Source of the DNA: Phoronis australis | Taxonomy: Eukaryota; Phoronida; Phoronidae | Assembly (NCBI GenBank): GCA_002633005.1 | Contig: NMRA01000011.1 | Coordinates: forward strand, 966,855 to 1,030,854 | DNA length: 64,000 nucleotides | Reading direction: 5' to 3' | Shown here: positions 62,494 through 64,000 of the stretch, piece by piece | How positions within the stretch are numbered: the stretch's first letter is position 1 | How the letters are laid out: the number at the start of each line of letters is the position of its first letter | Program-made: the position numbers and the translations under genes | The notes under the pieces: generated by a model | Seen by the model: the letters and a program-made list of their open reading frames with translations, nothing else | Told to the model about the DNA's origin: nothing | Database searches by the model: none

Positions 62494-64000
62494 CAAAGAC
62501 CATGCAGCGGTTTGGTTTCACTTAGTTCCTGTTGTATTTTGATGTGGCTAGTGCTGCATTAAAAGATTGTTCCTTGAAGTTAAATTTGGATTTTGACCTG
62601 GTTGTCGTTAAACTTTGATTTCTACCACGATGTCGAAGTTTAAATCCATTTTTATGAAATCACCATTTCCCATCGAGGAAAATTTGTTAATTAATGATAG
62701 AAAGCTGAAAGCTAAATTTTGTTTCTTGCAACAATTTTTGTTTGTTTACCACATGCCTTCCAATTCTAAGTGAGCCACTTTATGGGTGTTGTTGTCATAT
62801 TTTTTACAGTTGTGAATTGGTCTGTTAAGAAGTGTAGCCATGCATTATTGCAGTTTTATTTTTTTTCTCCAGAGGCTTATAATTACTTTTTAGATGGTCC
62901 ACTGATTTGTGTTGAAAGCTATGTTGGTAACAAACTTTAAAAAGTAATTCTGGATAATGAAGTGCCAGTGATATAACAAGCACAAAAATATCATGAATAT
63001 GTTTGTGTTTGATTTAACATTTCTATTGTCAGCTTGCCATAAAGTTTGACCTTATTGTCAAATTGCAACAATTCTTTGCACTGCAATTTAGTCTAGTCAT
63101 TGTGGTTTGGGTCTACCTAGATCAGTTAAAAAATCCAATATCGAGGGTAGGTAACAGTGTTATTTACTATTTTTATATGTAGGGAAAACTGGGGATAGTT
63201 GGACATCAGGGCACAAACCCTGGTCTCTCCTGCAATATGTTGAAAGTTTTGTCTCCTGATGAAGCAACCTTCTGTTGTCTCCTTTGCAACACACATGCTC
63301 TCCTTTTTAACACGCTTGTACCCTTTTCATCTCTTGCAAACATTCATTTGTTACATTTCACCTCTGGCATCGCTGACAATCTTTGACTTTGTTGAGAAAA
63401 TGATAGTCAGTTTCATTCATACATTGTGGCATCTTCTTTGGAACCTATTCTTTTGAATACCAATGTTTTCTGACAACAACAGCCAATCCTCTCTTAGCTC
63501 AAATGATGTTTTCAAAACTCTTGTTCTCTCAGTAAGCTGCGTAAACTTTACAATGACCCAAGAGCACCTGGCTTTTTGGTTGCACTTGGTTTAGCCAGTT
63601 TGTGAGTTAGCAATCTCAGCAGTATTTACAAACTCATGAGAGAGATTTAGTTTGTCCCTCAAAAAAAATTGGCCGGGTTATCTCCATGTTCCACGACCTC
63701 TTTCCCTGCCTCAGGTATACAGTACATTAGCAGGTTCTATTTTCTGCTACGCCACTCGTATGACAGTCACTTGCTTTTCTAAGGTTTTAAACTGTTTGTC
63801 AGTGTCATGCTACTGGACTTCTGACAGCTTAGATTGGATACTACTGAATTTCACAGATAAGATATCCCAAGACTGTTCGACTCCACTCGCTCTCTTTCCA
63901 AGTGCTACAATTTACTGTTTATAGTGTTTTCAAGCTTCTCATTAGACAGCACAATCACTTCTTTGATATCTGATAACGCCACTTCGTCTTGTGCCTGGTG
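62494..64000 (+). other. Downstream of MKRN2OS-like gene
   Basis: 3' UTR and intergenic sequence. ATTAAA at 62558-62563, 65 nt after the stop, may be the polyadenylation signal. No further gene is supported. Confidence 0.5.

Overview
This is animal nuclear DNA. It is AT-rich, with multi-exon genes, canonical GT-AG introns, minisatellites, tRNA-derived SINEs, a decayed LINE and several families of small inverted-repeat DNA transposons. The proteins are clear orthologues of human genes but fairly diverged, and there are allelic haplotype copies. This suggests an outbred, highly heterozygous invertebrate, most likely marine (invertebrate deuterostome or lophotrochozoan). I cannot name the species.

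Four protein-coding genes can be reconstructed exon by exon. (1) USP7, ubiquitin-specific protease 7, lies on the minus strand at 1-12722. Seventeen consecutive coding exons cover the MATH/TRAF domain, the whole catalytic domain and the start of the first ubiquitin-like domain. The C-terminal half lies beyond base 1, and the initiator exon was not found. (2) HAPSTR1 (C16orf72) lies on the plus strand at 24827-31376, complete in four exons. (3) A USH1G (SANS)/ANKS4B-type ankyrin-SAM scaffold lies on the minus strand at 38395-54506, complete in two exons with a 14.6-kb intron. (4) A MKRN2OS-like gene lies on the plus strand at 54958-62493, complete in four exons. USP7 and HAPSTR1 are divergently arranged neighbours, as on human 16p13.2, so this pair looks like conserved microsynteny. 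USH1G and MKRN2OS are head to head, 451 bp apart.

Between USP7 and HAPSTR1 (about 12.7-24.8 kb) lie repeats, a broken LINE with RT and RNase H remains, and an assembly problem. Two single Ns (21884 and 24506) bracket a second copy of sequence already present. The outer contigs share an exact 107-bp overlap, and 21885-24505 is the other allele. The apparent 2.3-kb tandem duplication, including an extra truncated HAPSTR1 exon 1, is therefore probably false.

The rest is intronic or intergenic DNA rich in small mobile elements. These include a foldback element with a perfect 9-bp target duplication plus a decayed relative, two CAGGG-ended elements with 6-bp target duplications, a TA-flanked foldback element, tandem tRNA-derived SINEs and several dispersed repeat families. 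Many minisatellites sit next to exon edges. In USP7, local duplications have copied splice sites: one donor twice and two acceptors several times. I found no convincing undescribed multi-gene system. The most unusual signals are the splice-site-copying arrays, the haplotype misjoin and the new-looking short element families.
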